Source: Zygnema cylindricum
Lineage: Eukaryota; Streptophyta; Zygnematophyceae; Zygnematales; Zygnemataceae
Length of the DNA: 64,000 bases
Direction of reading: 5' to 3'
NCBI GenBank assembly: GCA_037447655.1
Contig: JBBHKE010000025.1
Coordinates: 62,001 to 126,000 of the forward strand
Position numbers and translations under genes: made by a program. Positions 33,530-45,628 of the stretch are shown here, piece after piece; positions within the stretch are counted from its first letter, which is position 1, and each line of letters starts with the position of its first letter. Below the pieces are notes generated by a model. The model worked only from the letters and a program-made list of their open reading frames with translations. It made no database searches and was not told the DNA's origin.

Positions 33530-34540
33530 GCATTCTGTATGTGTGTGCGTTGTGCACACTCTTGTACGAACGTACGAATCTGACGTATCATCATAGTACA
33601 GCGCACGCCGCCGTACGGACTTTTTTAGCGAACTGACACGGCGTAGGATGACATTCCGCGGGAAAAAAAACCTGGAAAAAAAAAAACGCGGACGTAAGTC
33701 CTATCGTAAGATGTGTTATGGGCTTTTCATGTGATCTTCTTAGATCACTACTTTGATCAGCGACCGTCCGATCGTCCAAATCTGACGGTTTAAATAAAAA
33801 TACCTCAAAACTCACAAAAAAATAAAATTTTGTCCGAATGTTTTTCAAAATTTAGACATGACGTTTAATTCTCTATCGATCGATGTGCAACTCAACCCTG
33901 CTACTATTATTTTTCATTTTGCTATGGGTCTTAAGGCCATATTATATGTTTTGCGTATAATAGGCATATTGTATGGGCCTACTTTCACATACTTTTGAAC
34001 TAAGATTTTACGTCTCTCTAATTTTAACGGCCGACAATGTGTTGTTTGAAGGTGAGAAACCCTAATTGAAAATTTGAAATGGAGAGCCGAAGAGAGCCTC
34101 TCATTTCCGAAAAAAGTAAACGGGCTCGCGAGCAATTTTTATACCAAACAAATATTTGACCAATAGAATCTCGTGATTTTTCATAATTATTAAATACGAA
34201 TTAAAGTACGACACTGAAACGAACGGCTCTCTGTTTCCGTGGCATGGACTAAGATGGTTTACCATCGTGCTTTTTAATCTATCCTGCGTTTTATTTTCTA
34301 AATTAAATTGTTTTCTTTAAAGTTAACGTTTATTTTCAGTGGAGTCACGGGATCGCGTATACTAAAGAAATATGTTCGAGGAGATTTCTAATGCGTACGG
34401 ATTTCGGGTTTTACGTACGGATTGGATGCGGGATGTCTAGTGTACTTTTTTTTTGTCGTTGTAAGTGTAACATCAATCGTCCGATGCTGTCTATAAACGG
34501 TAAAAAACTACTTTTTTTTTTCAAAATCTGAGTAACCGAC
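33530..34540. other. Intergenic, no gene recognised
   Basis: AT-rich sequence with scattered GTACG words. Short ORFs lack domains. No transposon ends or RNA genes were found. Confidence 0.35.
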
Positions 34541-34544
34541 GCCC

Positions 34545-35270
34545 GACCGAGTTTTGTCACGCTCCAAAATTGTTAACCGTTAACCGACCGTCGTTTACGA
34601 AAAAAAAATTAACCGAATCTTGATTTTTCGTGACTAACCGTGCCCGCCCGTAACCGAAAAAGTACAAAATTAATCAATGTACGACGGAATAAGCCAATAA
34701 TTACGATTTGTCGCGTTCCTTAAGATTTGCGAAATGAATAGTGTTACTACCGTGTCAGATTCGCGACGCTTTGTCGCGTTCCCTAAGATTTGCGAAATGA
34801 ATAGTGTACTACTGTGTCAGATTTGCGACGCTTTGTCGCGTTGCCTAAGATTTGCGAAATGAATATTGTACCACCGTCTCAGATTTGAGACGCTTTGTCG
34901 CTTTCCCTAAGATTTTCGAAATGAATAGTGTTCTATCGTGTCAGATTTGCGACGCTTTGTTGCGTTCCCTTTGATTTGCGAAATAAATAGCTTACTACAG
35001 TGCCGTGTCAGATTTGCGACGCTAATCATGATGCCATGTACTTCCACGATACCAAAAGTACAAAGAACAATAATGTTGGAAAAAAAAAGTACAAAATTTT
35101 CATTTTTTTTGGTTTTTTGTTTGACCGACCGTAACTGACCGTTTTTTCTTTTCCTGTTGAGTCAACCGACCGTAACCGCCCGACCCCCAAAATTTGGCAA
35201 CCGAATCCGTTCCGGATCCGGCGCGGGCGGTCGGTTAACGGTCGGTCACGGTTTCGGTTGACCGTTTGCG
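34545..35270. repeat. Inverted GACCG-rich arms enclosing a 62-bp minisatellite
   Basis: The left arm (34545-34675) and right arm (35125-35270) carry variants of TTAACCGACCG / CGGTCGGTTAA and CGTGACTAACCG in opposite orientation, giving a foldback structure. Between them, at about 34705-35027, a unit of about 62 bp (core TTTGCGAAATGAATAGTGT, then GTGTCAGATTTGCGACGC) is repeated five times. It may be a non-autonomous DNA transposon whose interior amplified as a minisatellite; no TSD identified. Confidence 0.65.
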
Positions 35271-35275
35271 ACCTC

Positions 35276-35412
35276 TGCCGTGTATCGCTATTATCGCCGA
35301 TATGGAATTTGTTGGTCCCAGACCGATATATCGGAAGCTCTGACCGTTCGATAACCGATAACTATCGGTATCGGTGTTATCGCGATAAGTTTTTTACCGA
35401 TACACAACACTA
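35276..35412. mobile_element. Partial hAT-like MITE copy
   Basis: The right terminus TACCGATACACAACACTA is identical to the end of the 24182 element, and the adjacent TTATCGCGATAAC and GGTCCCAGACCGATATATC blocks match its left third in inverse order. The other terminus is degenerate (CCGTGTATCG) and no TSD is visible. Confidence 0.7.
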
Positions 35413-36930
35413 CTAATAACGATTCACGGTTGTACTTAGTTGACGGTACGTCAAACATTCAGGCAGCCCTTTTGTCCACGTAAGTCGTTTTGCTAATTAT
35501 AAATGGACGCCGTCTTTTTTATGGTACACATATTTTTGTCGTCAAAGTCGTATTGAATCCGAGTATTTCTCATGCATATGCTCCTACGGTCATATATATG
35601 TAGCGATAAATATCGTGTATCATAAAACCGTAGCGATACGAATCGGTGGAGACTTCACGTGAATCCAAAAATTGGTCTTTTGAGTTTTGAAGCATTGGAA
35701 GTATCGATCTCTTGTTCAAGGATTTTGTCAGTATGCGTACACTATGGCGTAGGCATCTCCGTCCAAAAGACCAAAACGCAAGCTAACATCAATTCCGTAC
35801 GATAATGTATCTAAAGCACAGTAGAGCTGTCAAAGGACGTACACATGCCATGTCCATACTTTTGTATTATGTACTTAATTTTTGTGGAAGATAAGGGAAA
35901 ATTTCCATCGGAACAATATTTGAATTTGTTACGTTGTCGTATGTGTTAACTTTTTTGTAAACGTTACAAAAGAAATTTAGCTTTTAGGGGCAGGACTATT
36001 AACTTTTAGCGTCCCGACAAATTAACACATTCAAATATATTCTTTATGGAAAATTTCCCTAGAAGATTTTTGTTGTACAGTTGCCAAATCATTGCTTTAA
36101 AAAAAAAATAAAAAACCTCGCGTAACTACAAATTTAACAAAATTTTCAAATTGTCCCGTATTATATTAGATCTCCCCGAATTGCACAGCTGGCAACTACA
36201 GTACAGTGTTGCTTTTCCGTACAAAATGTACTGTACTGTACTTCATTTAATGTATTCTTTGGTCTCCTAAATATCCACGCCATTCCTCTCATCGTCTGCC
36301 ACGCCGCCGCCAGATCCTCCTCTCCGTTGGCAACAGCGAAGCCGTAAATTTTTTCTTTCCCCAAAGTGACCGTTTGTTCCGTAAAATAGATGGCTCTCCG
36401 CTTCCCATGCGTCAGCATCCGACGGTCTCCATGTAGCGTGACTGTCGGTGGACGACCTAATCGCGCCACAAGTCACGGCAAAATTTGTCGGTGACATTTT
36501 TTTAGCGTCGTGGTCGACCGGCGACCGGCCAACTTTCTCTCAAAATCATCCGTACGGCGGTGTGCTGCGCTACGCAAGATGCGGTGAGCGTTTCGCCGCG
36601 ACGTCGTACGGCAACTTCTGAGGTGTCTGCCTGACGTATCGCGGCTAACCCGTGAAAAGTGCCTCCGCCGACCAGATCTGTCCCTATCAACTGGCAGCAA
36701 CATAGTGTACGAATTACGTACTTTTTTAAGTTTTTTTTTAGACTTTTTTGCTGCCCGAATAAAATAAAATATCCCAGGACCTTCGTACGCCTCTAGCCGT
36801 AGTACTTTTGATAAGACTTTTTCATTTCGTATTCAAAATTTAAAAATTTAAATGTCTCCAAGTCAATAATGACGTTATAAATTAATACATTTTTTTTCCT
36901 GGAGTCTTGAGAGTCTTAATTTCCTGTCTT
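35413..36930. other. Upstream region of the F-box gene; short ORFs of unknown status
   Basis: GTACG-rich intergenic DNA. Minus-strand ORFs at 36161-36469 and 36473-36703 lie next to each other and are GC-richer than their surroundings, but have no recognisable domain and no supporting splice pattern. They are left unannotated. A MITE end remnant (CTAATAACGATTCACGG) lies at 35414. Confidence 0.3.
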
Positions 36931-36934
36931 CTCT

Positions 36935-37206
36935 TATCCTCTCTCTCCTCTTTCCCGCCAACTTTTCCAAACTATCATTTATTTCTGTCTCTCACTCTCC
37001 CCTTCACCCTCTCTCTCACTTAAACTCTCACTCTCACTTTCCCTCTCTCTCTCACTCTCTCTCTCTCTCTCACCCTCTCACTCTCCCTCTCCCTCTCCCT
37101 TTTTTCCCTCTCCCTCTCTCCCTCTCCCTCTCCCCCTCCACAATCTCTCCTCTTCCTATTCTTCCCTTCCCTTCCCTTCCCTCCCTTTTCCTTAACCTCC
37201 GAATCC
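36935..37206 (+). promoter_or_regulatory. CT-rich 5' leader of the F-box gene
   Basis: A continuous TCTCTC/CCCTCT polypyrimidine tract runs up to 6 bp before the ATG at 37207. CT-rich leaders are common in plant 5' UTRs and core promoters. No TATA box is evident. Confidence 0.45.
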
Positions 37207-40200
37207 ATGGCTGCCACTCTTTCCTTCTCCGAAGCTTCCCCCGAGCTTCCTCCCCGTGACATCCGTCGCACGAGCGGTGGTCGCCAGCTGTCATGGAGAT
37301 CCCGAGTTTCCGGAGACGAGGAAGCCATGGCTGCCGCCGCCTCGGCCGCCATGGCCGACCTCCACCTGGACTCCGATACTGTGGACATCGAATACGACAA
37401 AAAGTACGGAAATTCCAGGAATTCCGGGGATTGGGGAAATTCCCAGAAAGTTCGTATTCCGGACGATTCCGGAGAGGTTTCTGGGAAAGTTTCTGGGAAA
37501 GTTCCCGGGAAGGAAGCTTCCGGGAATTTTCCGGCTCCTTTGGGAGGATTGAGGTCGAGAAGGAGACGAAGTTTTGTCGCGACGCCTCCTCGAGTTCCGT
37601 CGGTATCGGGAACAATGAACGATCACGATTGGTCGTCTCTTTCTCAAGATCTTCTGGTGATGATTTTCCGACAGCTGGCGCCTCGCGATAGGATGGAATC
37701 GGCGATGGTTTGTCTGACGTGGCACCACGCGGCCGCGACTCCGAAATGTTGGGAGGAGATGGACGGTCTGGATTGGTCAAAGGAGAGAGTGTTGACTGGA
37801 TTTTTGAATCCTATAAGACAAAGTGCGGAAGATGGGGAGAAGGAAGCGGGGTCTCGGAGAGTTTCGGCGAGGTTTTCGATGGAGTTGGAGAGGGAGTGGG
37901 ACGAGGAAGAGGAGGAGGAAGAGGAAGGAGAGGAGGGAGAGGAGAATGGGGAAAGGTTTTTGTTTTCGTCGTCGAGGAGGAATGGGAATGTGAAGGGAAC
38001 AAAGAGGGTACAGAACTTGAATTTGGGATTTAATGGAAGTCCGGAATCGAAAGGACGGCGTGAAATAAAGAATGGAAATGGGAATGGAAAAAATGGGAAT
38101 AAAAATGGGAGTAAAAATGGGTATGGAAATGGGAATGTGGAACCGACTCCTGTAAATCCAAATGTGAGGAATCGGAATTTGAATCGAAATTTGACGCAAA
38201 GTTCAGATTTTAATTATAATTTTGATGCGGATATGGATAAAGAAATGGAAATGGATTTGCACCCCATTGCTCAAGATTTTCTGTCTCGCTTCGAATCTAT
38301 CGGAGACCGATTTATGCGAAAAGCCGTTCAGTTAAGTCAAGGGAGTCTCTTAAAGCTTCGAATTGGCCATTGTACTTTCGCCGGACTTGCGGCAATCGCC
38401 ATTTCTTGTCCTTTTCTCGAAGTTTTAGAGGTCGAGGATTTTCTCGGGAACGTGAATTCTTTTCTTATGGCGGTTTCGGGGAAATGTCAGTATTTAAATG
38501 TTTTGGGTATCGGGTTAAGTCGATTTGTGGCGATGGAGGATCGAGTGATCGAAGACGAGATCGTTAGTATGATGATTAACGGATGTGAGGATTTGGTTTC
38601 CGTTAGTTTTAACGGATGTTCTTTGTCGTACGGACAGGCTATTATGGTTGCAAAGGGGTATCCGGAGTTAAAGTGTTTCGAAGCAAACTTGGGAGGACTA
38701 TGGGCCCATGGAGAGGAAAAAGACTCGTTGGTCGACGTTTTAGGAGTGCTTTCCGGTGAGTTTTTTGTCTTGTTTTTTTCCTGTGACTCCCTTTTTTCTT
38801 TCTTTCTTTTTACTTTCTTTCTTTTGGCTGGGTTTTTTCTGGTTTACTGATTGGGGAGATTTTTGAAGATAGTTTGTAGATAATCTGTAAATAGTTATAT
38901 TGTTGCATGTGTTTGTGGGTGTTTATTTCTTTTTTGTGGTTGAGAGGGATACAATTAATTGTACAGTTTTTGTGATCGTTTTCAGTAATTATTCTTCAAT
39001 ATAAGTTCTCAAGACCTTTTTATCTTAGAAATATCCTGTTTATTACAGTTTTTACAGTTATTCTCTTTTTGTAGGTGTACATTGTGTTTGGTTTTGTTCT
39101 AGAAAAGACAAATTATGTTTGTCCTACTTGATTTGATGTGGTCCTTGCGAGTTATGGACTAAACATTACGGTTTTGTAGGTTAAAAAATCTCGCAATTTT
39201 TCCTCAGTCGAACAAAATGTGTTGGTAGCTAATGCTCTAAAAGTTTTGTAAGAATTTTATGACTGTTGATTTGCAACAATATCATGGGAGAAAAAGTGAC
39301 TGAATCCACATTATATTTGGTGTGGATAGCTCCTTAGCATCGCTATGGTGAGAGACGAGTCGGCTCGAGCCATGTTATATGTGGTGTGGATTAGCAAAGG
39401 TTGCGTGAGATTAGAATTGACTCAATCCATACTATATCTGGTGTGGACTTATGAGGATATTGGTGGAAGTCCCTTTGTTTTTCGTGAGAGAGGAAAAGAG
39501 GGAGAGAAGAGAGGTAGGGTGAGAGAGGGATCTAGAAGTGTGTAACAGTGGACGGATGGCGTCTAAGGGGGGAGAGGGAGAGAGCGGAGGGGTGCAGAGA
39601 GATGTCCGGCGTTGCAGAGCCTGAAAGTGAGCAGTCGCCAGAGAGCGCCACCTGGCACTGTCACGTCACTCCTGCACCAATGTACGGCTCTCAAAGTGTG
39701 CAAGCTGACAGTCACAGGAGGAGGTGTGCTTCTCTCTCTCTCCCTCTCCTTCCATCATATTTTAACCTCTTCTCTCTCCCTCTCCCTCTCCCTCCCCCTC
39801 CCTCCTTCTCCCTCCCTCTGCAGTCATGGACTACTGGATGCGCTCCACTACGTCCTCCTCCTCGTCCCTCTCCCTCCAGCGAGACGATCTCCTCTCCCTC
39901 GACAGCCATGTGGCCGATCCTGCTCCTTCCTCCAGCTGGCGCTTGACCGATCTTGACCTGGATTGCCTCCTTGGCGACCGCCTTCTCCTTCACGTGGCTG
40001 TCAGGTGTCGCCATCTCAGAGTTCTCCGCATCAAAGGCGCCCGTGACGTGACGGATTCGTCCATGAAGGCGGTCGTGAGCGTTTGTCCTTTTCTGGCTGA
40101 CATTGACGTGACAGGTGTCACAGGATTGACGGACAGGTGGGAGGGGATAAGGATGCTGGTTTGAAAAAAAAAAAATAATTGAAGAAGTGAAATGGAAAAA

Positions 40201-42519
40201 GGAAAAAGAAGTGGAGGGAAATTCCTTGATAGGGAGAGAAAGGAAGGAAAAAGATGAAAAGTAGGAAAAGTTGAAATGACAAGAGAGAGGAAATGGACTT
40301 GAATGAGAAGAAGAGAAAAAGGAAACTTGAAGGAAAATAAATAAAAAAGAAAGTGAAAAGAAAACTGTGGAGACAATACGGAATAATAACCAAGTCTCAA
40401 GGTTTTCAAATTTAAATCTAGTTATTCACTTCAATGCTCACATTGCTTACTTTTTCATTTCTTTCATTGTAAATTATTCAAGTAGTTGTTTACTTTTTAT
40501 CGTTTGTTTCTTCTTGGGAATCACAAAAGTCACGGATGACTACTTCTTTGAGTACAGTAGATTCAACTTCTTGAATGATTTCTTGCTTGATCGGAGGGTT
40601 TTTACACCCTAAAAATCCCTCAAAAACCTACGACGCTTCATTAAGTCCATTATGGCTATTTAATCAAAGACTCTGCCTTTAGATAACAGTATTCCATGAT
40701 GAGTCTGACTTTAGTCTTGCAAGTTTTAAGGTTTTAAGCAAAGAAGTCATATCCGGAAAGTGGGCGTTTCATAACACTTCTTCCCTCCCTATCACTTCCC
40801 CCTTATCAGTCATTATGTATATTTAGTGCGCTCTAGCATTAAGTGCGCTTTAAATTATTTAATATGATTGTACTTCAAACCTATGATCTTGACTATCTAT
40901 ATATTCCATATACAGATTTAAGTGTCAAAGTTTTATTTTCTAAGAAGCTGGTCATTTTACTACATTTTCTTGGGTTTTCAGTTAGGGTTTTTAATTCCAC
41001 TTTTTTGTCCCGCAAAAATACAGGTCTTAAGAAATGACATTTTTTTAGAACGTGACCGCATGATCACTAACTTTTCCCAGTCGAACGAATTTTACTAACC
41101 TAACCACGTCGATAAGTCCAAAAAATACTGTAGCGTCTATCGTAATTATTGTGGATGTTCTAAAATCGGAAAGTAGGTAAAGTCTATTCTGTATTTTTTT
41201 GTCAAATCATTATCCAAAAGTAAAAACTGAAATTGTAAATGATTGCGTGTTTGAACGTACGAACGAAGAAAATTGACTTACAATTTGATTGATTTGTCTT
41301 TTTTTTTTTGATTTACTTTGCGGTTTTAAAAGTTGGGAATCATTCAAATGGGGTATGAAAATGAAAAGTCTCAATCTCAATATTTTCTTATTTTTGTTGT
41401 TTTCTTTTTTTATTTCAGGACACTTGAATATTTGGGCGAAAGCTGCCCGGAATTGGAAACTTTTAGCTGTTTTTCGGATCCGGGCAGCGAAATCAAATCT
41501 TCAACTTTTTCGGTCGAGGCACTCGAGGCGCTCATTACTGGATGTCCTCGACTGGCAGGTGGGGGGGGAGGAGGGAGAGGGAGGGAGAGAGGGAGCAGGA
41601 CAGAGGGAAAGGTGGGGGTGGAGGGAAAGTTGATTGATTCAGGAAAAGTTGGGAGAGTCAAATGTGTTGAGCTGAATGAGGAGAGAGGAGAGGGAGAGCA
41701 GGGAGGGTGGAGAGGGAAGGGGAGGGGGAAAAGGGAGGCGAGGCGAGGGGGGGGGGTGAAGATAAGGGAGGGTAAAGGAGGGAAGGAAGTGAATAATTGT
41801 TAAGAATTGAAATAAATTCTTAAAACCTTCTAAAACCGAAATACTCCTGTGTAGAAAACCCTAAACCCTCAAAAATTCATTGGAAGTGGACAACTTCCTA
41901 AAACAACAAATAAATGTACTTCTCAACACTATTTATGTCACCCATTCTTAGTACCACTTTTTTTTTTTGTCTTTTTCTCTTTTGTCTTTTTGTCTTTTGT
42001 CCAGGTTTGCATATAAACCTTCCGATGGTAAAACAAAAGAGACGAGGAAATCCTGTCGAAGTTTTTATTGCTTTACCAACTATTTTGACTCTTGGAAACC
42101 TCGGTCCCTCTCTCAAATCCCTCCGTCTCGTCGCTCCCAATTCCATTTATATCTCCACTTCGAATTTGAATTCGAGTAATAATTCCTCCAACTCCCAAAA
42201 AAAATCGTTCGAATGTGTGGATATAAACTCCTCTCTCGCGGTCCTCGCTAATTATTGTGAGAATCTTTCTTCCCTCCATTTGGAAGGTTTCCGGAACCTT
42301 CTCGATTGGGCTTTAGAGTCGATAGTTTTGGCGAATACTGGGTTAAAAAAAATAGCTATTAGAGGAGGGAGTCTGACCAACGCTGGAGCTTTTTGTGTCG
42401 CCCACTTATGTCACGACCTTGAGTTCGTCGACTTTAGCGTGACACGTGTCACACCGGAGATCATGGGAAAATTCCAGGAAACTTCGTGGCCGCCGAAGCA
42501 AGTTTTGTTGTGTTGTTGA
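37207..42519 (+). CDS. F-box / leucine-rich repeat protein, 5 exons, 880 aa
   Basis: Likely substrate receptor of an SCF ubiquitin ligase. Exons 37207-38755, 39598-39723, 39824-40136, 41419-41558 and 42005-42519, phases 1, 1, 2 and 1, sum to 2643 nt (881 codons). The F-box lies at about residues 138-190 (DWSSLSQDLLVMIFRQL, then MVCLTWHHAA and CWEEMD), the Skp1-binding module. It is followed by a linker with an acidic Glu run and an Asn/Gly-rich stretch, then irregular LRRs from about residue 355 to the end (for example LKLRIGHCTFAGLAAIAISC, CPALQSLKV, CRHLRVLRIKGARDVTDSS, CENLSSLHLEGF). Splice acceptors were chosen so that LRR spacing and frame continue. The large N-terminal disordered region and LRR tail resemble FBXL-type plant proteins, but I cannot assign an orthologue. 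Introns carry CT- or GA-rich low-complexity tracts, and a partial copy of the last exon lies just downstream. Confidence 0.82.
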
Positions 42520-42589
42520 GAGGGAAGGGAAGGGAAGGGACAGGGGGGGAGAGGGAGAGGGAGTAGGAGAGGAGAAAGGAAGGCAGGGG

Positions 42590-42716
42590 TTTTTTGCATG
42601 GCCCATATATGTCACTTCCTCGAATTTTTGACTTTATTGACATGTGTCACGCCATAATATGGGATATTTTGAGGAAAGTTCCTGGCCACCGAAGCAAGTG
42701 TTGTTGTGTTGCTGAG
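42590..42716 (+). pseudogene. Partial duplicate of the last F-box/LRR exon
   Basis: About 125 bp downstream of the stop codon copies 42390-42519 at roughly 75% identity by eye, including the GTGTCACNCC block, GAAGCAAG and the terminal TTGTTGTGTTGNTGAGAGG. A stop and small indels interrupt the reading frame. Both copies are followed by GGGAAGGGA-type purine repeats, so the duplicated unit included the 3' UTR start. Confidence 0.7.
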
Positions 42717-43571
42717 AGGAAGGGAGAGGAGGAGAGGGAGAGGGGAGGAGGAGACGAGGGGGAGAGGGGGAAGAGGGGGAATGAACAATGGGAAAGGAGA
42801 GAATGAGAGGGAGAGGAGGAGGAGGAGGAATTAGGGAATAGGCTTTTGATTTTGAAGGTAGAGAAGATACGTATGAGTCTAATTTTGAATTGGAGAAATA
42901 TGTCTTTTTATATTATTTTTTGTCCGGTAAATGGGTAGAAAAAAATGGAGAGGGAGAGGGGGAGAGAAGGACAAAGAGATTGATACTTGAGTGGTTTCTT
43001 GTTTTTAGTTTTTTTTTTTGTTTTTGTACCTTCTCTCCATGTATTTTGATTTAGGACTGAAGTGGGAAATGAAAGAATTTTTTTTTTCCCATTTTTTTCC
43101 TTTTTTTTTTTGGTTTTATGTTTATCTTTCCTTTTTACATAGGAAAGGAATAGTGTTGAGTGTGTTTATTTGTAAAGATATTACAAAAGTGGATAACATC
43201 CAAACTTCTGTTTTGAAGTAAATTAGTTTTTTACTCTAATTATATTTTTTCTCTTTTCACTTTTTTCGGGGGGAAAATTAGTTTTTTTTGTAAAATAAAA
43301 TCGTATGTACACTTTATTTCCTCCATAATTTGTTGTTTTTTTCCCATGATATTTGAAAGAGAAAAAAAAATCCGGTATTATCTTGTGGATTTTTATCTTA
43401 AAAATTTAATATCAAGAAATAGGAGAAAATATTTTTTATATTATGTTTTGAAATGTTGTCCAGCTCATTCCTAACACATAAATAATATTCAAATGGGACT
43501 TGCTGGTAAAAAGGGAGAGCCTCGAAGATATGCTTTGAGCTTAGAGAGAGGGAGAAGGAGAGAGAGAAGAT
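42717..43571. other. 3' flank of F-box gene, GA-rich then T-rich
   Basis: 42720-42830 is GGAGAGGG low-complexity sequence; the remainder is AT-rich and probably contains the 3' UTR and terminator of the F-box gene. No ORF or repeat of note. Confidence 0.4.
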
Positions 43572-43579
43572 CTCCGCGG

Positions 43580-43729
43580 TAGTGTTGTGTATTGAGAGCC
43601 TGCTGATTTTTTATTAATAACTTTTTTGATCTACCGAAAAAATCGATTTATTATCCCGGTATATCGAGAAAGTTAATATCGCAATATATTATACTTCCAT
43701 AATATAAAAATTGCCGATATACAACGCTA
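43580..43729. mobile_element. Degenerate hAT-like MITE, 150 bp
   Basis: Left end TAGTGTTGTGTATTG and right end CGATATACAACGCTA are diverged forms of the TIRs at 24182. The 8-bp flanks (ctccgcgg and cctggcag) do not match well, so the copy is old or has recombined. The interior contains GATATACC/GGTATATC-type words. Confidence 0.55.
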
Positions 43730-44559
43730 CCTGGCAGTCATCACTTCTGCATTAATCCACACCAAATATATATGTAAGAGGCCGACTTTATTAAAAAGCG
43801 CGATGGTAAACCATCTGAGTCCATAGGAACCAAAGGAAGTAGCATTGCTAAAACTGAAAAAACCACATGACTACGGAATAAACAAAGAGGAAAATCAAGG
43901 CAAAACCGACGAAAATACGAAAGAGTGGCAGGAAAATCAAAAACATCCTTAAAATCAAAACCCTGCAAACAAAACAGCAGAGAAAAAAACTAACACCGAC
44001 ATATCTAAACATCTACGGAAAACAACCACGTAAGTCCCCGAATCCCGGTGGAGCACGAGGAGGAAGTTCCAGAACACGCCGTCGATCTATAACGGCAATA
44101 GACAATCGAAGTAAAATAGAAGTCAGCACCCGTTGTAGAGCCACGGAAAAACGTTGACGAAAAAAGGGAGTAAGGATTGAAAGAGAAGGGCTCCCAGGTC
44201 CCCGCCTCTCGAACGAGCGCCGACCACAAGTACGGAAAAACTCGTCGAAAAGCCACACCCACACAACCAAATATCTCGACCGCCATCAGAATGAAGCCAT
44301 CCATTGCGTCGCGACAGGCATAATCACGCTCCTTCCTTTTAGCTGCGTCACGGGCGGCCACTCACACATGCCGAGCCGTTTGGGTGACGACTGTAGTTGA
44401 GGTAGGGTTCGCCAAAACAATATCACCAAATGTACGACGCGCACCATCAAGTAATACAAGGTCAAACCGACGCGAAGGAAGAATGTGAGAGACCTCCCGA
44501 CGAACAGAAAATCCCCCCTCAAAAGCGATAGTAGCAATGGTGTCTCGAATCGTGTCGTG

Positions 44560-45628
44560 TGTAGAAATTGATGGTTCTTTTAGTATTTTCTAGGTCTAAA
44601 ATGAAATGCAAAAAGAAGCCGAGGCAGTCAGCCTCTAACTTCTCTCTCCAACTCCCACAATTGTTGCAGTCACTGAGAAGTTGGAGAGGAAGCTAGAGCC
44701 ATGGCTACCTAGGCTATCCAGAGGTTTACGGGAAATATATTAGTTGATTTACGGATAGGTAGTTTATTTACTAAAAGGGGAGATGTCGAGTCCAGGATTT
44801 GATCCTGGTACCAGCCATCCGATGAAGCCGACGGTAGCCGGTAGACTTATCCATTAAGTCTAGGACTAGAGTTACATGCTAAAGGGTTTATTAGTTATTT
44901 AAATGTTACAACGTAGGATAATTCATTTAATGGCAACTGTTTACGGGATACATAAATTCAGTTATGTGAAAGTACAGATTACAGTACAGATAAGAAACGA
45001 GTACCGTGCATTTGTTCCTTTAAACGAAACAAATACCGCACAAGTATTTATGACGGCTACAATTGAAAACTGCATTAAATCGGACGGCCAGGAAGAATGC
45101 CGAGATCGCGGAAGAGAATCTTGGGGGTTTGTGGTCATCGCCACATCGGATGACACATGGCACAATTACATTGGATCGCGACATCTCCGGGGATTACGGG
45201 ACAGAATCCGGATATGACATGTGTCGACATTTAGGCCATGTCGGTACAATATTCATACAGAAAGTACACCAGCAACTGTACTTTTGTGTACGGCAGTGTA
45301 ATATGATTGGTGTTGTACATCAGTAGATAGAGTTTCAGAGAGAGATAGGACTTAGAAAAATTTGGTAGATAGGACCCTCTCTCCCAGAGAGCTTCTGTAC
45401 AAAAGATCAACTTTGACCCTCCATAACCTACTGCCCAAGGGAGCAAATTTAGAGATTCTTTTTGCTATCGACTCAGGGGAGTCCTGCCTTCACAAGGGTG
45501 AAGGTGGTCGACGTTTTTGTCAGCCAGGGTGGCATTTATTCTCGCTGAAACACAAAGGGGTCAAGGTTATCTTAGAGGCTTCTTGCAAGCTGTCCATTGT
45601 GAGGATCTATGGAGGTCTCAGAGTTGCA
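44560..45628 (+). mobile_element. Solo LTR inside the RLE endonuclease
   Basis: 1069-bp member of the LTR family at 51-61 kb, beginning TGTAGAAATTG and ending GAGTTGCA (TG...CA), flanked by the 5-bp duplication TCGTG (44555-44559 and 45629-45633). Recognisable blocks: TATTTTCTAGGTCT, GCCATGGCTACCTAGGCT, CAGGATTTGATCCTGG, GACTCAGGGGAGTCC and GGAGGTCTCAGAG. It splits the element ORF just after the zinc motif, and the two sides join in frame when it and one TSD copy are removed. A solo LTR implies LTR-LTR recombination after insertion. Confidence 0.9.
44773..44865 (-). other. tRNA-like (A box / B box) segment in the LTR, antisense
   Basis: On the LTR antisense strand: TAGACTTAATGG (A-box-like, within the AGACTT/AAGTCT hairpin at 44843-44861), then about 55 bp on the 5-bp stem / 7-nt loop CCAGGATCAAATCCTGG (44792-44808), which resembles a T-arm and contains the B-box-like GGATCAAATCC, then CCCCTTTT. 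The arrangement is seen again in the LTRs at 51501, 52730, 55800, 58869 and the older LTR. The acceptor stem does not pair, so it is not a tRNA gene. Confidence 0.45.

Noticed and set aside
34705-35027. Regularly spaced repeats resembling a CRISPR array
   Set aside because: Units are contiguous 62-bp copies without unique spacers, in a eukaryotic nuclear context; it is a minisatellite.
36161-36703. Two adjacent minus-strand ORFs upstream of the F-box gene
   Set aside because: No domain, no splice support and different frames; insufficient to call a gene.
43580-43729. Intact hAT MITE with TSD
   Set aside because: The termini are recognisable but the 8-bp flanks do not match, so only a degenerate element is claimed.
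44773-44865. tRNA gene in the LTR
   Set aside because: Acceptor stem does not pair and no proper anticodon arm; only A/B-box-like elements remain.
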